Shown piece after piece: positions 53,296-61,715 of a stretch of 64,000 nt of DNA. A program made the translations under genes and the position numbers. Position 1 is the stretch's first letter, and each line of letters starts with the position of its first letter. The stretch comes from Deltaproteobacteria bacterium (GTDB lineage: Bacteria; Desulfobacterota; Binatia; HRBIN30; JACQVA1): assembly GCA_016178705.1 (NCBI GenBank), contig JACOST010000006.1, forward strand, positions 62,001 through 126,000, given 5' to 3'. A model generated the notes under the pieces. That model worked only from the letters and a program-made list of their open reading frames with translations, was not told the origin of the DNA and made no database searches.

Positions 53296-53715
53296 ATGAG
53301 CACACCGAGCCGAGCCGAAGTCGAAGCCGCATTCAAGCACTATCTCAAAGTCGGCGCCGAGCAACACGACTGGAACGCGTGGGCGGATCTGTTCACCGAA
53401 GACGCACTCTACGTCGAGGTGCAGTACGGCACCTTCCACGGCCGCGAAGCGATCCGCAAGTGGATCACCGAGGTCATGGCGACTGTACCCGACATGTATT
53501 TCCCGCCGCCCGATTGGTACGCCATCGATGGCGATCGGGTCATCTTCTATTTGCAAAACGTGCTGCCGAACCCCGATCCGAAGGGCCAGCCGTTCGGGTT
53601 TTCGAACGTGACCATCCTGCGCTACCGCGACGGCCTGTGGTCGTACGAGGAGGACATCTACGACGTGCGCGCCAGCATGCGCGTGAAGGAGTTGTTCAAG
53701 GCGGCGAAGAAATAG
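53296..53715 (+). CDS. SnoaL-like (NTF2-fold) protein
   Basis: A 139-residue protein: FKHYLKVGAEQHDWNAWADL, FTEDALYVEVQYGTFHGREA and IRKWITEVMATVPDMYFPPP give the cone-shaped alpha+beta fold of SnoaL/ketosteroid-isomerase-like proteins, with the helix-1 WNAWADLFTEDA motif. Substrate unknown. It lies beside acyl-CoA dehydrogenase and P450 genes, as is common in lipid/steroid-type catabolic neighbourhoods (inference). Confidence 0.82.
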   Translation: MSTPSRAEVEAAFKHYLKVGAEQHDWNAWADLFTEDALYVEVQYGTFHGREAIRKWITEVMATVPDMYFPPPDWYAIDGDRVIFYLQNVLPNPDPKGQPFGFSNVTILRYRDGLWSYEEDIYDVRASMRVKELFKAAKK

Positions 53716-53782
53716 TTCGTGGTCTCTAGTTTGTGGTCTGTGGTTAGAGAACTAGGGACCAGGGACTAGGGACCAGGAACCA
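53716..53782. repeat. Low-complexity inverted repeat, family D
   Basis: GTGGTCTCTAGTTTGTGGTC on the left, ACTAGGGACCAGGGACTAGG on the right. It runs into the 3' end of the P450 gene, whose last residues (ELVPGP) are encoded by it. Confidence 0.7.
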
Positions 53783-54974
53783 GTTCGACCGGAATCCGCG
53801 TGAAGCTGCGGAAGATGAAACTCGGGTGCAACGGTAGGGGCTCTTCGTCGGCGCGGTGAAAGTCTTTTGTGTGACGCACCAGCGCGCCGATCGCGACTTG
53901 CGCTTCGAGGCGCGCGAGGTTGTTGCCGAGACAGAAGTGCGGACCGAAGCCGAAGGCGAGATGGCGATTGTCGTCACGCGCGATGTCGAAGGCGTTGGGG
54001 CGATCGAATACCGACTCGTCGCGGTTCGCCGATCCGAGCCAGACCAGCGCGTTCTGCTCCGCCTCGATCGTCGTGCCCGCAACGTCCATCCGCCGGGTCG
54101 CGCGGCGCACGGTCACTTGCACCGGCGAGGAGAAGCGCAGGACTTCGTCGATCGCGCTCGCAAGCAATTCGGGCTGCGCGCGCAAGCGCGCGAGCTGATC
54201 GGGATGGCGCATCAGCTCGATCGCCGCGTTGCCGATCAGTGTCGTCGTGGTTTCATTACCGGCGACCAGCAGCAGGGTCAGCATCTGCAGCATCTCGTCG
54301 AAACTGAGCCGTGACCCTTCGATCTCGGCGGCGACCAGTCCGCTGAGCAAATCTTCGCGCGGCATCCGGCGACGCTCATCGACGAGCCGCGAGAAGTAGG
54401 CCCGCATCTCGTCGAGGATTGCCAGCTCACGAGCGATGATATCGGGCGGCTCCGGACCCATGATGCCGAGGCCGAGATTTTCCACCAAGCCGTCGGACCA
54501 GTGCTTGAATTGCTCGCGATCCTCCAACGGCACACCGATCATCTCGGCGATGACGATCACCGGCAGCGGATAGGTGAGCGCTTGCACCAGATCGACGCGC
54601 CGCTTGTCGAGCGCGTCGGCGAGCAACTCGTCGGCGATCGCTTCCATGCGCTGCTCCAAGCGCCGGATCATCCGCGGCGTAAAGGCTTGGTTGACGAGGC
54701 CACGCAGCCGCGTGTGTTCCGGCGGGTCTTGCATCAACATGCTCGGTGGTAAGTCTTTGCGCACCTCAACGCCAGGCGGCGGCGGGAAGATGCTGGACCA
54801 CGCGGTCGGATCTTTGAGAATCGCTTGAATGTCGTCGTAGCGGAACACCGAGAACAGCGGCAGTCCTTCGTGCGCGAACACCGGAAACTCGCGTCGCCCG
54901 CGCGCGTACAACGGAAACGGATTCGCCCGTACGTCGGGATCGAACGGATTGAAGGAGAAGGGTTCCTGGTCCAT
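53766..54974 (-). CDS. Cytochrome P450
   Basis: A 402-residue soluble bacterial class I P450. I-helix AGNETTTTLIG, K-helix ExxR in IDEVLRF, and the haem-binding loop FGFGPHFCLGNNLAR with Cys348. The acid-alcohol pair reads E-T in GNET. The N-terminus is PFDPDVRANPFPLY, usual for CYP families acting on terpenoid, steroid or fatty substrates. It requires ferredoxin and reductase partners not present here. Repeats flank both ends. Confidence 0.93.
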   Translation of the reverse strand: MDQEPFSFNPFDPDVRANPFPLYARGRREFPVFAHEGLPLFSVFRYDDIQAILKDPTAWSSIFPPPPGVEVRKDLPPSMLMQDPPEHTRLRGLVNQAFTPRMIRRLEQRMEAIADELLADALDKRRVDLVQALTYPLPVIVIAEMIGVPLEDREQFKHWSDGLVENLGLGIMGPEPPDIIARELAILDEMRAYFSRLVDERRRMPREDLLSGLVAAEIEGSRLSFDEMLQMLTLLLVAGNETTTTLIGNAAIELMRHPDQLARLRAQPELLASAIDEVLRFSSPVQVTVRRATRRMDVAGTTIEAEQNALVWLGSANRDESVFDRPNAFDIARDDNRHLAFGFGPHFCLGNNLARLEAQVAIGALVRHTKDFHRADEEPLPLHPSFIFRSFTRIPVELVPGP

Positions 54975-55018
54975 GGTTTGTAGTCTCTGGTTTCTGGTCT
55001 CTGGTTTGCGGTTTGTGG
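54973..55018. repeat. Family D repeat, 3' side of the four-helix-bundle gene
   Basis: TGGTTTGTAGTCTCTGGTTT and CTGGTCTCTGGTTTGCGG units. It is in opposite orientation to the copy at 55438-55490, so the intervening gene is bracketed by inverted repeats. Confidence 0.75.
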
Positions 55019-55022
55019 GTGG

Positions 55023-55412
55023 TTACTTGAACTTCGTGCCGCGCAGGTTGGAGGTCTTCAGGTACTTCATGAATCCCGCGATCAGTCTTTTGGTCGATTG
55101 GCAGAGCTCGGACAAGCGATCGAATTGTTCCTGACTCACATAGGTCTGGTCCAGGGCCACGTAGAGTTGCGCCTCGACTTCACCGGTGGAGCCCTTCGCC
55201 ACCGCTAGAAACTGTCCGAATTCCGCGGAGCCGCTGCGTTCGAATCCTTCCGCGATGTTCGACATGATGGAAATGGCGGCGCGCCGCATCTGATCCCGCA
55301 GCGCGAAGTCCTTCGCGAACCGCCCTTCGGCGGAGAGTGCGTACACCGCCCGCGTCAGCTCGCGTGCCTTCTGCCACGCTTCGATGTCCTCAAACCGCCG
55401 AATGGTGGCCAT
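55023..55412 (-). CDS. Four-helix-bundle protein (23S rRNA-intervening-sequence / S23 family)
   Basis: A 129-residue all-helical protein: MATIRRFEDIEAWQKARELT, then FALRDQMRRAAISIMSNIAE and GFERSGSAEFGQFLAVAKGS followed by EVEAQLYVA. This is the diagnostic pattern of the S23/IVP-type family, whose members form oligomeric barrels; one branch (Avd) serves diversity-generating retroelements. No reverse transcriptase is nearby. The start follows GAGAGGAGGG. It is flanked on both sides by family D repeats in inverted orientation. Cellular role unknown. Confidence 0.9.
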   Translation of the reverse strand: MATIRRFEDIEAWQKARELTRAVYALSAEGRFAKDFALRDQMRRAAISIMSNIAEGFERSGSAEFGQFLAVAKGSTGEVEAQLYVALDQTYVSQEQFDRLSELCQSTKRLIAGFMKYLKTSNLRGTKFK

Positions 55413-55437
55413 ATCATCCCTCCTCTCAGAGCGCTTT

Positions 55438-55490
55438 GCAGCGAACCAAAACCAGAGACCAGAGACCACGAACCAGAGACCAGAGACTAA
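55438..55490. repeat. Family D repeat, 5' side of the four-helix-bundle gene
   Basis: AACCAAAACCAGAGACCAGA and GACCACGAACCAGAGACCAG units; complementary in sense to the copy at 54973-55018. Confidence 0.75.
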
Positions 55491-56671
55491 ACCCGCGCGC
55501 CGACGAGCGCCTGCAACGCCTGCGTGAGGCCATCGACGCTGAGGTGGAACATCGGGAAGAGTTTGCGCACGAGTTGCACGGTCTGCACGTTCCAGTACGG
55601 CGTATCTTCGGGATTGAGCCATACGGCGCGATCGAAGTGCTGGGCGATACGGTGCAGCCAGACCACGCCCGGCGTCCGCGTCGTACGGCGCGGATCGATG
55701 TTGCCGAACGGTTCCAGCATCTCGGCGGGGTGCATCGCGGCATCGCCGACGATCACCACCTTCCAGCGCTCGTCGAGTCGCCGCAACACATCGCCGGTCG
55801 GGATGGCGTCGGCGTGCAGCATCCGCGCTTTGTTGAAGACGTGGTCGTAGACGCAGTTGTGAAAGTAGTAGGGCTGGAACTCGCGCAGGCTGTGATCCTC
55901 GTGCAATGCGGTGAGCAACTGACTGACCGGCTCGTAGTACGGCTCCATCGTGCCACCGACGTCCATCAGCAACAGCACACGCACGTCGTTGCGGCGCGGT
56001 GCGCGGAACACCAATTCGATCTCGCCGGCGTTCTTGCATGTTTCGTCGATGGTTTCGTCGAGATCCAACTCCGTCGCGACGCCGGTGCGCGTGAGCTGGC
56101 GCAGGCGACGCAGCGCGACTTTCATCGAACGCAGGTCGAGCGACGCGTCAGTGCGATAGTCTTTGAAGCGGCGCTCTTCGGCGACCTTCATCGCCGAACG
56201 GCTCTTCGCCGGTCCGCCGACGCGAATGCCGGTCGGATGTTGGCCGCCGTGGCCGTACGGTGACTTGCCACCGGTCCCCACCCACTTGTCGCCACCGTCG
56301 TGGCGGCCGTCCTGCTTCTCCAGCGTTTCGAGGAAGCGGCGCATCAACTCGTCGGCGTTGAGCTGTTCGAGCTTGGCGAGATCTTCTGGCGACAGGTTGG
56401 GAAAATTCGTCGGATCGCGTAGCCACTCCATCACTTGCTCGGCGACGTCGTCGAGCGCGCCCTCGACGCCTTTGAACACGCGGCCGAAGACGCGATCGTA
56501 AGCGTCGAAGTAGGTCTCGCTCTTGATCAGGCACGAGCGTCCGAGATGGTAGAAGCGCAGCAGACTCGATCCGTGCAGGCCTTCTTCCAGCGCGCGCAGA
56601 AACGTCTGCCACTCTTGAATCGCGACCGGCACCCCTTCGTCGCGCAATCCGTAATACAGAGGGAGAAACAT
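55487..56671 (-). CDS. VWA-domain (CoxE-like) protein
   Basis: A 394-residue protein. The N-terminal half has FLPLYYGLRDEGVPVAIQEW and FLRALEEGL, typical of the CoxE/YehP-type proteins that pair with MoxR AAA+ ATPases. A flexible Gly-rich stretch (about 125-160) follows. The VWA domain (about 225-394) has the MIDAS-like DVGGTMEPY in place of DxSxS, so metal binding may be altered. No MoxR gene adjoins it in this window. The last codons overlap the family D repeat. Confidence 0.82.
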   Translation of the reverse strand: MFLPLYYGLRDEGVPVAIQEWQTFLRALEEGLHGSSLLRFYHLGRSCLIKSETYFDAYDRVFGRVFKGVEGALDDVAEQVMEWLRDPTNFPNLSPEDLAKLEQLNADELMRRFLETLEKQDGRHDGGDKWVGTGGKSPYGHGGQHPTGIRVGGPAKSRSAMKVAEERRFKDYRTDASLDLRSMKVALRRLRQLTRTGVATELDLDETIDETCKNAGEIELVFRAPRRNDVRVLLLMDVGGTMEPYYEPVSQLLTALHEDHSLREFQPYYFHNCVYDHVFNKARMLHADAIPTGDVLRRLDERWKVVIVGDAAMHPAEMLEPFGNIDPRRTTRTPGVVWLHRIAQHFDRAVWLNPEDTPYWNVQTVQLVRKLFPMFHLSVDGLTQALQALVGARV

Positions 56672-56766
56672 TGGCTTCGCTCACGATCCCTTCACCTGGG
56701 CGGCTACCATGTTTGCCGCGCTACGGAAAGACGTGCGGAGCAAGCCAAAGTGGATGCCCGATCCCT

Positions 56767-56847
56767 GTAGGGGCGACGCATGCGTCGCCCGCGAACCGAC
56801 GTGCCCACTGCGGAGAAGACGGAGGGCGATGCATGCATCGCCCCTAC
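56767..56847. repeat. Pair of near-perfect palindromes (GGGCGACGCATGCGTCGCCC type)
   Basis: GGGCGACGCATGCGTCGCCC (56771-56790) and GGGCGATGCATGCATCGCCC (56824-56843), with complementary outer GTAGG / CCTAC ends. A third copy is at 63648-63667. They lie between the VWA and hydrolase genes. Confidence 0.88.
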
Positions 56848-56883
56848 GCTTCAGAGAAGATCGCACATTTTCCCGCCGCATTA

Positions 56884-58134
56884 CTACGGTGCAGGGCCGG
56901 CAAGCAATGCGTTCACTGTCGCTGACACCTCGGCGCTGCTCAGAATGCTGAAGTGACTTTCTTTGAAGCCATACACCTTCTTCGCGGCGTGTTGCGCGGG
57001 CTGGGCGAGTTCACTCGATAGCGCGACCGTGCCGTCGTTCGGTTCGCGCAGCAGCAACGAGTGTCCATCGTAGCTGAACAGCAGGTAGTACGGGCAGGGC
57101 AGCGGAGTGCCGAATAGCTCGCTCAGAAACGGGCTGCCGGGCGCCATATCGGTCCACATGGGCATGACGACCGGAGAATGCTCGGCACCCGCCGCCGCCG
57201 CGGCATAGCCGTTCCACGGGCTGGAGATGCTGATGAACTCGGCGACGAGGTCGCCGCTACCGTTGGCCACCAGCCCGTTGATGGTGGCGCGCGAAACCAA
57301 ACCGCCCATGCTGTGCGCGACGATAGCGATGCGCTGGAACCCGTAGCGCACGGTGAGCGTGTTCAGCCAGCGGGCGGCCCCCCGCGCCGTCACGTCGAGA
57401 TCAATCCCCGACGGGTAGTAGAGAACCCAAGGCTGGAACTTCGAACGATCGAGATGGGCGATGAGGTAGCGCCAATCAGTCGGAGTGCCGCCCGCGCCGT
57501 GTACGAACAAGACGGGAATCTTGTGCGGATCGAACGGTTCGAGAAAGTAGAAACCGGCGCCGACTTCGAATAGGAACTCCACGGGTTGCCACAAGCCGAG
57601 ATTGCCGTTGTCGGCTGTGAAACGCGGATCATCGAGGCTGACCACCTCGCCGAGCGATACCGGTGGAAGCTGAGTCCCGCGCTTGCCGAGAGCGGGAACC
57701 GCGAGCGGAACACTCGGCCGCAAGTGCGACTCGGACCCGATCGACACGTCGAGGCCCTTGATCGTTTGGCCCGCGTCGACGCGCACATCCGTGGGCTCTC
57801 CGTAAGAGGCCGCGAGTTCCTCCGGCTCGTAGGTGAAGTTGCGGTTGCGATCGACGAACGCCACGATCTGATACGTGCCCGGCGGCACGGCAAAGAAGTA
57901 GGCGCCCGAGCGTTCGAGCACGAACGAGTCGACGACTTTGTCCGGCTGCGTGGTCGAGAGCGCCACCACAATCGGTGCGTCGTCATCGTGCGGGCGGGTC
58001 ACGTGCCCGCCGATGAATCCGAATTCTTCGATGCGCTCAACGTCCTTGCGCAGCTTCCGCAGCGCGCAGCCGTCCACCAGCAGCGTGGTTGCGATCATCG
58101 CCGCGAGTAGCATTCTGCAGCATGCGTGGTTCAC
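56884..58134 (-). CDS. Lipoprotein alpha/beta-hydrolase (lipase/PGAP1-like)
   Basis: A 416-residue protein starting at the GTG at 58134, which follows GAGGT; an internal ATG at 58113 has no ribosome site. The signal ends in a lipobox-like LLVDGC. An N-terminal beta domain (about 25-190, carboxypeptidase-regulatory-like: SGAYFFAVPPGTYQIVAFVD) precedes the hydrolase domain. The hydrolase domain has oxyanion motif PVLFVHGAGGTPTDWR, nucleophile Ser275 in IVAHSMGGLVSR, and late His in GFKESHFSIL. It probably acts on esters at the envelope; the substrate is unknown. Confidence 0.82.
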   Translation of the reverse strand: MNHACCRMLLAAMIATTLLVDGCALRKLRKDVERIEEFGFIGGHVTRPHDDDAPIVVALSTTQPDKVVDSFVLERSGAYFFAVPPGTYQIVAFVDRNRNFTYEPEELAASYGEPTDVRVDAGQTIKGLDVSIGSESHLRPSVPLAVPALGKRGTQLPPVSLGEVVSLDDPRFTADNGNLGLWQPVEFLFEVGAGFYFLEPFDPHKIPVLFVHGAGGTPTDWRYLIAHLDRSKFQPWVLYYPSGIDLDVTARGAARWLNTLTVRYGFQRIAIVAHSMGGLVSRATINGLVANGSGDLVAEFISISSPWNGYAAAAAGAEHSPVVMPMWTDMAPGSPFLSELFGTPLPCPYYLLFSYDGHSLLLREPNDGTVALSSELAQPAQHAAKKVYGFKESHFSILSSAEVSATVNALLAGPAP

Positions 58135-58250
58135 GGCTGACCTCACAGGGCGGGCTTCGCCCCGCAGGTCAAAGTGAAAGTCCAAAGTCGAAAGCGGCTG
58201 ACAAGATTCTTCGCGTGACGCGGCGCCTTCGCAGCGGTTTGGAAACTGGC

Positions 58251-58386
58251 CCTCGATACGGTCGCTTCGCGATCTACTCGGGCAAACGGGTCTTGACCCT
58301 CTGCGAGCCGGAACAACCGCTTCCCCGAGTAGCGGCACTGAGTAGAAGCCGGAGGCTTCGTATCGAAGGGACGCGTATCGAGGGGC
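58251..58386. repeat. Dispersed palindromic element, family A, copy 4
   Basis: CCCTCGATACGGTCGCTTCG, CTACTCGGGCAAACGG, AACCGCTTCCCCGAGTAG, GAAGCCGGAGGCTTCGTATC and CGTATCGAGGGG, in the same order and spacing as copy 2. It occupies the gap between the hydrolase and DUF4410 genes. Confidence 0.85.
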
Positions 58387-58406
58387 TACCTGAGCTGCAA
58401 AGCCTA

Positions 58407-59156
58407 TCACAACAGAGGTTTCTTGATTTTGTCGGGAGATATCCAACCTTCGCGGGCGAAGAACTCCGACAAGTATTGCGCCGCTTTGTCGGCGCTGCGG
58501 CCCGCCATCGCGTCGATCGCGGTGCGATACGCCTTCACCCCACCGATGCCGGCATTGGCGACCGCCATTCCAGCGGTGACGCCGCCTTGAGCCGCGGCCC
58601 CGGCGCCCATGGTCACTGCAGCTCCCGGCATCTCGCCGCTGTCCGCGTGGGTTTTGAATTCCATCAGCGTGCGGTAGCCGTCCCCCGATGGCGAGAGGAC
58701 TTGCACCTGGGTGTCGATCTTGGACTGTCCCGCGCCGAGCCCGATCACCAGCCGCCGTAACTGATTGCCTTCGTCGATATCGATGAAGTGCCCGGTGATC
58801 ACCAGCGCATTCGACGGCACGGAAGTATTCTGATCCGCGCGGTGCGCCGGCAGTCCGAGCTCGGTGATCTGTTTCACCAGTTCGTCGGCCAGCCGGTCGG
58901 ACACTTGCTGCGCGATCTCCTCGTTTTGCTCGGTTTTGTTCGTGCTCTCGGCGGCATCGTAGGCCTTTTGGAACAGCCCTTGGTTCGCGCTGACCTCGTT
59001 CAAATTCACGGCGAACTTGTACACCAACACGATCCCGGGCGGCGGCAGATTCGTCGCGAAGGTCTCTTGGATCGGCGTCACGTTGGTCGTGGCGCAGCCC
59101 GCCAAGGCGACCACGATTCCGATTGTTCCCAGGGCTTGTTGTCCTCGCGTCATCAT
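58407..59156 (-). CDS. DUF4410-type lipoprotein
   Basis: A 249-residue protein with signal MMTRGQQALGTIGIVVALAG and lipobox LAGC (Cys21). The conserved core includes VITGHFIDIDEGNQLRRLVI then GLGAGQSKIDTQVQVLSPSG, the pattern of DUF4410, followed by Gly/Ala-rich hydrophobic sequence (about 185-215) and a charged C-terminus with KAAQYLSEFFAREGW. Probably anchored in the outer membrane, facing the periplasm. Function unknown for the family. Confidence 0.8.
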   Translation of the reverse strand: MMTRGQQALGTIGIVVALAGCATTNVTPIQETFATNLPPPGIVLVYKFAVNLNEVSANQGLFQKAYDAAESTNKTEQNEEIAQQVSDRLADELVKQITELGLPAHRADQNTSVPSNALVITGHFIDIDEGNQLRRLVIGLGAGQSKIDTQVQVLSPSGDGYRTLMEFKTHADSGEMPGAAVTMGAGAAAQGGVTAGMAVANAGIGGVKAYRTAIDAMAGRSADKAAQYLSEFFAREGWISPDKIKKPLL

Positions 59157-59384
59157 TCGTCCTCCTACGCAGCGGACTCAGTTCGAGCGCACTATCCAAC
59201 ATCATCAGCGGGCCACGCAAGGCCTGGCGGGCGAGACGGCAGGTGCACCGCGGTCGGACTTTCGAGGGTGACGCCACGCATCCGCAGCGGGATCGCAGAT
59301 CCTCCATTGGCTCGTGCGTGGAGGTGTGTTACGAATTTGTGCTTGGAGCAACGAATCGGGCAAATCGAAAAGGAGGAACTGTCG

Positions 59385-61022
59385 ATGAAGAGACGATTTC
59401 ACCTACATGCGATCGCCGGCATCTCGGCGGCGCTGGCCGCGTTCATCGGAGCCACTACTCCGGTGATGGCAGCGGACAAACCCAACATCATCGTCATCAT
59501 GGGAGACGACATCGGTATGTGGAACATCGGCGCCTACCATCGTGGCATGATGGCCGGCAAGACGCCGAACCTCGACAAGATCGCCAAAGAGGGCATGTTG
59601 TTCACCGACTACTACGCCGAGGCGAGTTGTACGGCGGGTCGCGCGAACTTCATCACCGGCGAACTGCCGATCCGCACCGGCATGACCACGGTCGGCCAGG
59701 CGGGCGCGTCGGTTGGCCTGCCTGCCGAGGCGGTGACCATTGCCACGGCGCTCAAGGACATGGGGTATGCCACCGGCCAGTTCGGCAAGAATCACCTTGG
59801 CGACAAGAATGAGTTTCTGCCCTGCGTGCACGGCTTCGACGAATTCTTCGGCTACCTCTATCACCTCGATGCGATGGAAGACCCGGCGCATCCGAACTAC
59901 CCACAGGATCTGTTGAACGTCGTCGGCCCACGCAACATGGTTCACTGCTGGGGCGCCGACAAGGACGACCCCACCGACATGCCGCGCTGGGGCAAAATCG
60001 GCAAACAGAAGATTGAAGACGCCGGCCCGCTCTATCCCAAACGGATGGAGACGGTCGACGACGAGATTCGTGATCTCGCGCTCAAATTTATCGATAAGGC
60101 CAAGGCGGACGGCAAACCTTTCTTCGTCTGGCTCAACCCGACGCGCATGCACATCGTTACCCATCTCTCGGAGAAGTACGAGAAGATGCGCAACTCGGAG
60201 AATGGCTGGTCGGAAGAAGAAGCCGGCATGGCCCAGCTCGATGACGACATCGGCTTGGTGATGCAGAAGCTCAAAGATCTGGGTGTGGACGACAACACCA
60301 TCGTCGTCTTCACCACCGACAACGGCACCGAACTCTTCACCTGGCCCGATGGCGGCACGACGCCGTTCGCGCAGTGCAAAGGGACGGTCATGGAAGGCGG
60401 CTTCCGCGTGCCCGCGATCCTGCGCTGGCCCGGCCACGTCCCGGCGGACTCGGTGCAGAACGGCATCATGTCCGGCATGGACTGGTTCCCCACATTCGTC
60501 ACCGCGGCCGGCAATCCGAACATCACCGCAGAGTTGCTGAAAGGCAAGAAGATCGGCGACCGGACGTACAAGAACCATCTCGACGGCTACGATCAGACCG
60601 CCATGATCACCGGCAAAGGTCCGTCCACCCGCCACGAGATCTTCTATCTCGGCGAAAGCACCGTCGGCGCGGTGCGCATTGATGACTACAAGTATCGTTT
60701 CATTGACCAACCCCAAGGCTGGCTAGGCGAAAAGACCCATCCAGACGTGCCCTACCTGATCAACCTGCGCCTCGATCCGTTCGAGCGTCAGGGCTGGCCC
60801 GGCAATGGGACGAAGGACGGGGCGCAGCAATACTTCGATTGGTTCAAGTTCCAATTCTGGCGCTTTGTGTTCGTCCAGCAAGTGGTGGGCAAAGAAATCC
60901 AAACCTTCCTCGACTACCCGCCGATGCAGCGGGGCGCGAGCTTCAATCTTGACGCCGTCAAAGCGGAGATGGGCAAACGGATGGCCGAAGCGGAAGCCGC
61001 GGCTAAAGGCACCGGCCAGTAA
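59385..61022 (+). CDS. Periplasmic arylsulfatase
   Basis: A 545-residue sulfatase. Signal peptide residues 1-29 (ending PVMA). Mature start DKPNIIVIMGDDIGMWNIG provides the two metal-binding Asp. The formylglycine motif is C-T-A-G-R with Cys82 in EASCTAGRANFITGELPIRT, so an anaerobic- or FGE-type maturase is needed elsewhere. The downstream FTTDNGTE motif gives further metal ligands and GTVMEGGFRVPAILRWPGH the Lys/Arg region. It hydrolyses sulfate esters; the substrate is unknown. The start follows AAGGAGGAA. Confidence 0.92.
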   Translation: MKRRFHLHAIAGISAALAAFIGATTPVMAADKPNIIVIMGDDIGMWNIGAYHRGMMAGKTPNLDKIAKEGMLFTDYYAEASCTAGRANFITGELPIRTGMTTVGQAGASVGLPAEAVTIATALKDMGYATGQFGKNHLGDKNEFLPCVHGFDEFFGYLYHLDAMEDPAHPNYPQDLLNVVGPRNMVHCWGADKDDPTDMPRWGKIGKQKIEDAGPLYPKRMETVDDEIRDLALKFIDKAKADGKPFFVWLNPTRMHIVTHLSEKYEKMRNSENGWSEEEAGMAQLDDDIGLVMQKLKDLGVDDNTIVVFTTDNGTELFTWPDGGTTPFAQCKGTVMEGGFRVPAILRWPGHVPADSVQNGIMSGMDWFPTFVTAAGNPNITAELLKGKKIGDRTYKNHLDGYDQTAMITGKGPSTRHEIFYLGESTVGAVRIDDYKYRFIDQPQGWLGEKTHPDVPYLINLRLDPFERQGWPGNGTKDGAQQYFDWFKFQFWRFVFVQQVVGKEIQTFLDYPPMQRGASFNLDAVKAEMGKRMAEAEAAAKGTGQ

Positions 61023-61040
61023 CCGCAATGACCTTCACGG

Positions 61041-61066
61041 CGGGCGGCTCGCAAGGGTCGCCCGCT
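61041..61066 (+). terminator. Hairpin after the arylsulfatase gene
   Basis: GCGGGCG (61041-61047) pairs with CGCCCGC (61060-61066) around GCTCGCAAGGGT. It has no T-run, so it may be a processing or repeat hairpin rather than an intrinsic terminator. Confidence 0.4.
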
Positions 61067-61146
61067 CATGCTCTCTCAACGTTTCGCGATGAGCCATTGC
61101 TCCTCCGGCCCGCTTGGCGCTAAGGGAGCGGCCAGGAGGACGTGTT

Positions 61147-61587
61147 ATGAAGAAATTCGGGGGCGCTGTTTCGCTTCTGACGTTGGCTGCGTGCTTGGTG
61201 GCGCCGGTCGCGTACGCTGGATCAACGAAGTGTACGATGAAGTTCGATCTCAAAGAGTGGGCTGCGTTGTACGAGAGCGCGAAGGGCACTGGCAAGATCA
61301 CCTGCGACAACGGGCAGTCGGCGTCGGTGACGATCCAGGGGAAGGGCGGCGGGCTGGAGGTCGGGAAATTCGAGGTCAAGGACGGCCGCGGCTCGTTCAC
61401 CGACGTGTCTAGCATCGACGAGCTGTTCGGCAAGTACGTGGCTGCCGACACCAGCGCCGCGGCAAAGAAGGCGGCGGATGCTTGGGTGATGACCAAGGAC
61501 AAGGTGTCGCTCGGACTTGCTGGCACCGGCAAGGGCTGGGAACTCGGTTTCTCTATCGACGAGTTCGTCATCGAGAAGGTGAAGTAG
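61147..61587 (+). CDS. Small secreted protein of unknown function
   Basis: A 146-residue protein with signal peptide MKKFGGAVSLLTLAACLVAP cleaved near VAYA. The mature part begins GSTKCTMKFDLKEWAALYES, with two Cys (CTMKF and KITCDNGQS) that could form a disulfide. The rest is beta-rich with VTIQGKGGGLEVGKFEVKDG and a C-terminal WELGFSIDEFVIEKVK. It resembles periplasmic beta-sheet proteins of the DUF1134/EipA kind, but the similarity is not strong enough to name it. The ATG at 61147 follows GGAGGAC. Confidence 0.65.
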   Translation: MKKFGGAVSLLTLAACLVAPVAYAGSTKCTMKFDLKEWAALYESAKGTGKITCDNGQSASVTIQGKGGGLEVGKFEVKDGRGSFTDVSSIDELFGKYVAADTSAAAKKAADAWVMTKDKVSLGLAGTGKGWELGFSIDEFVIEKVK

Positions 61588-61715
61588 GAATTCGCACGGC
61601 GACGATTCGAGTCGCCTCGCGACGTGTTGGGGCTCAACGCGGAAAACTTTTCTCGAGGACGGCACCGGTCTCGGTCGGGATTGCCGTCTCAGATCGTCTT
61701 GGTCATGTTGGTTAC

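Noticed and set aside
52939-53556. N-terminal extension of the acyl-CoA dehydrogenase
   Set aside because: The extension is translated dispersed repeat and antisense of the SnoaL-like gene; the ATG at 52938 with GGAG fits the family length.
55023-55412. Accessory (Avd) protein of a diversity-generating retroelement
   Set aside because: No reverse transcriptase, template repeat or variable C-type lectin gene in the window.
58135-59307. Continuation of the hydrolase frame through the DUF4410 gene
   Set aside because: The long frame is a shadow of the DUF4410 gene and repeat sequence; the hydrolase has its own lipoprotein start.
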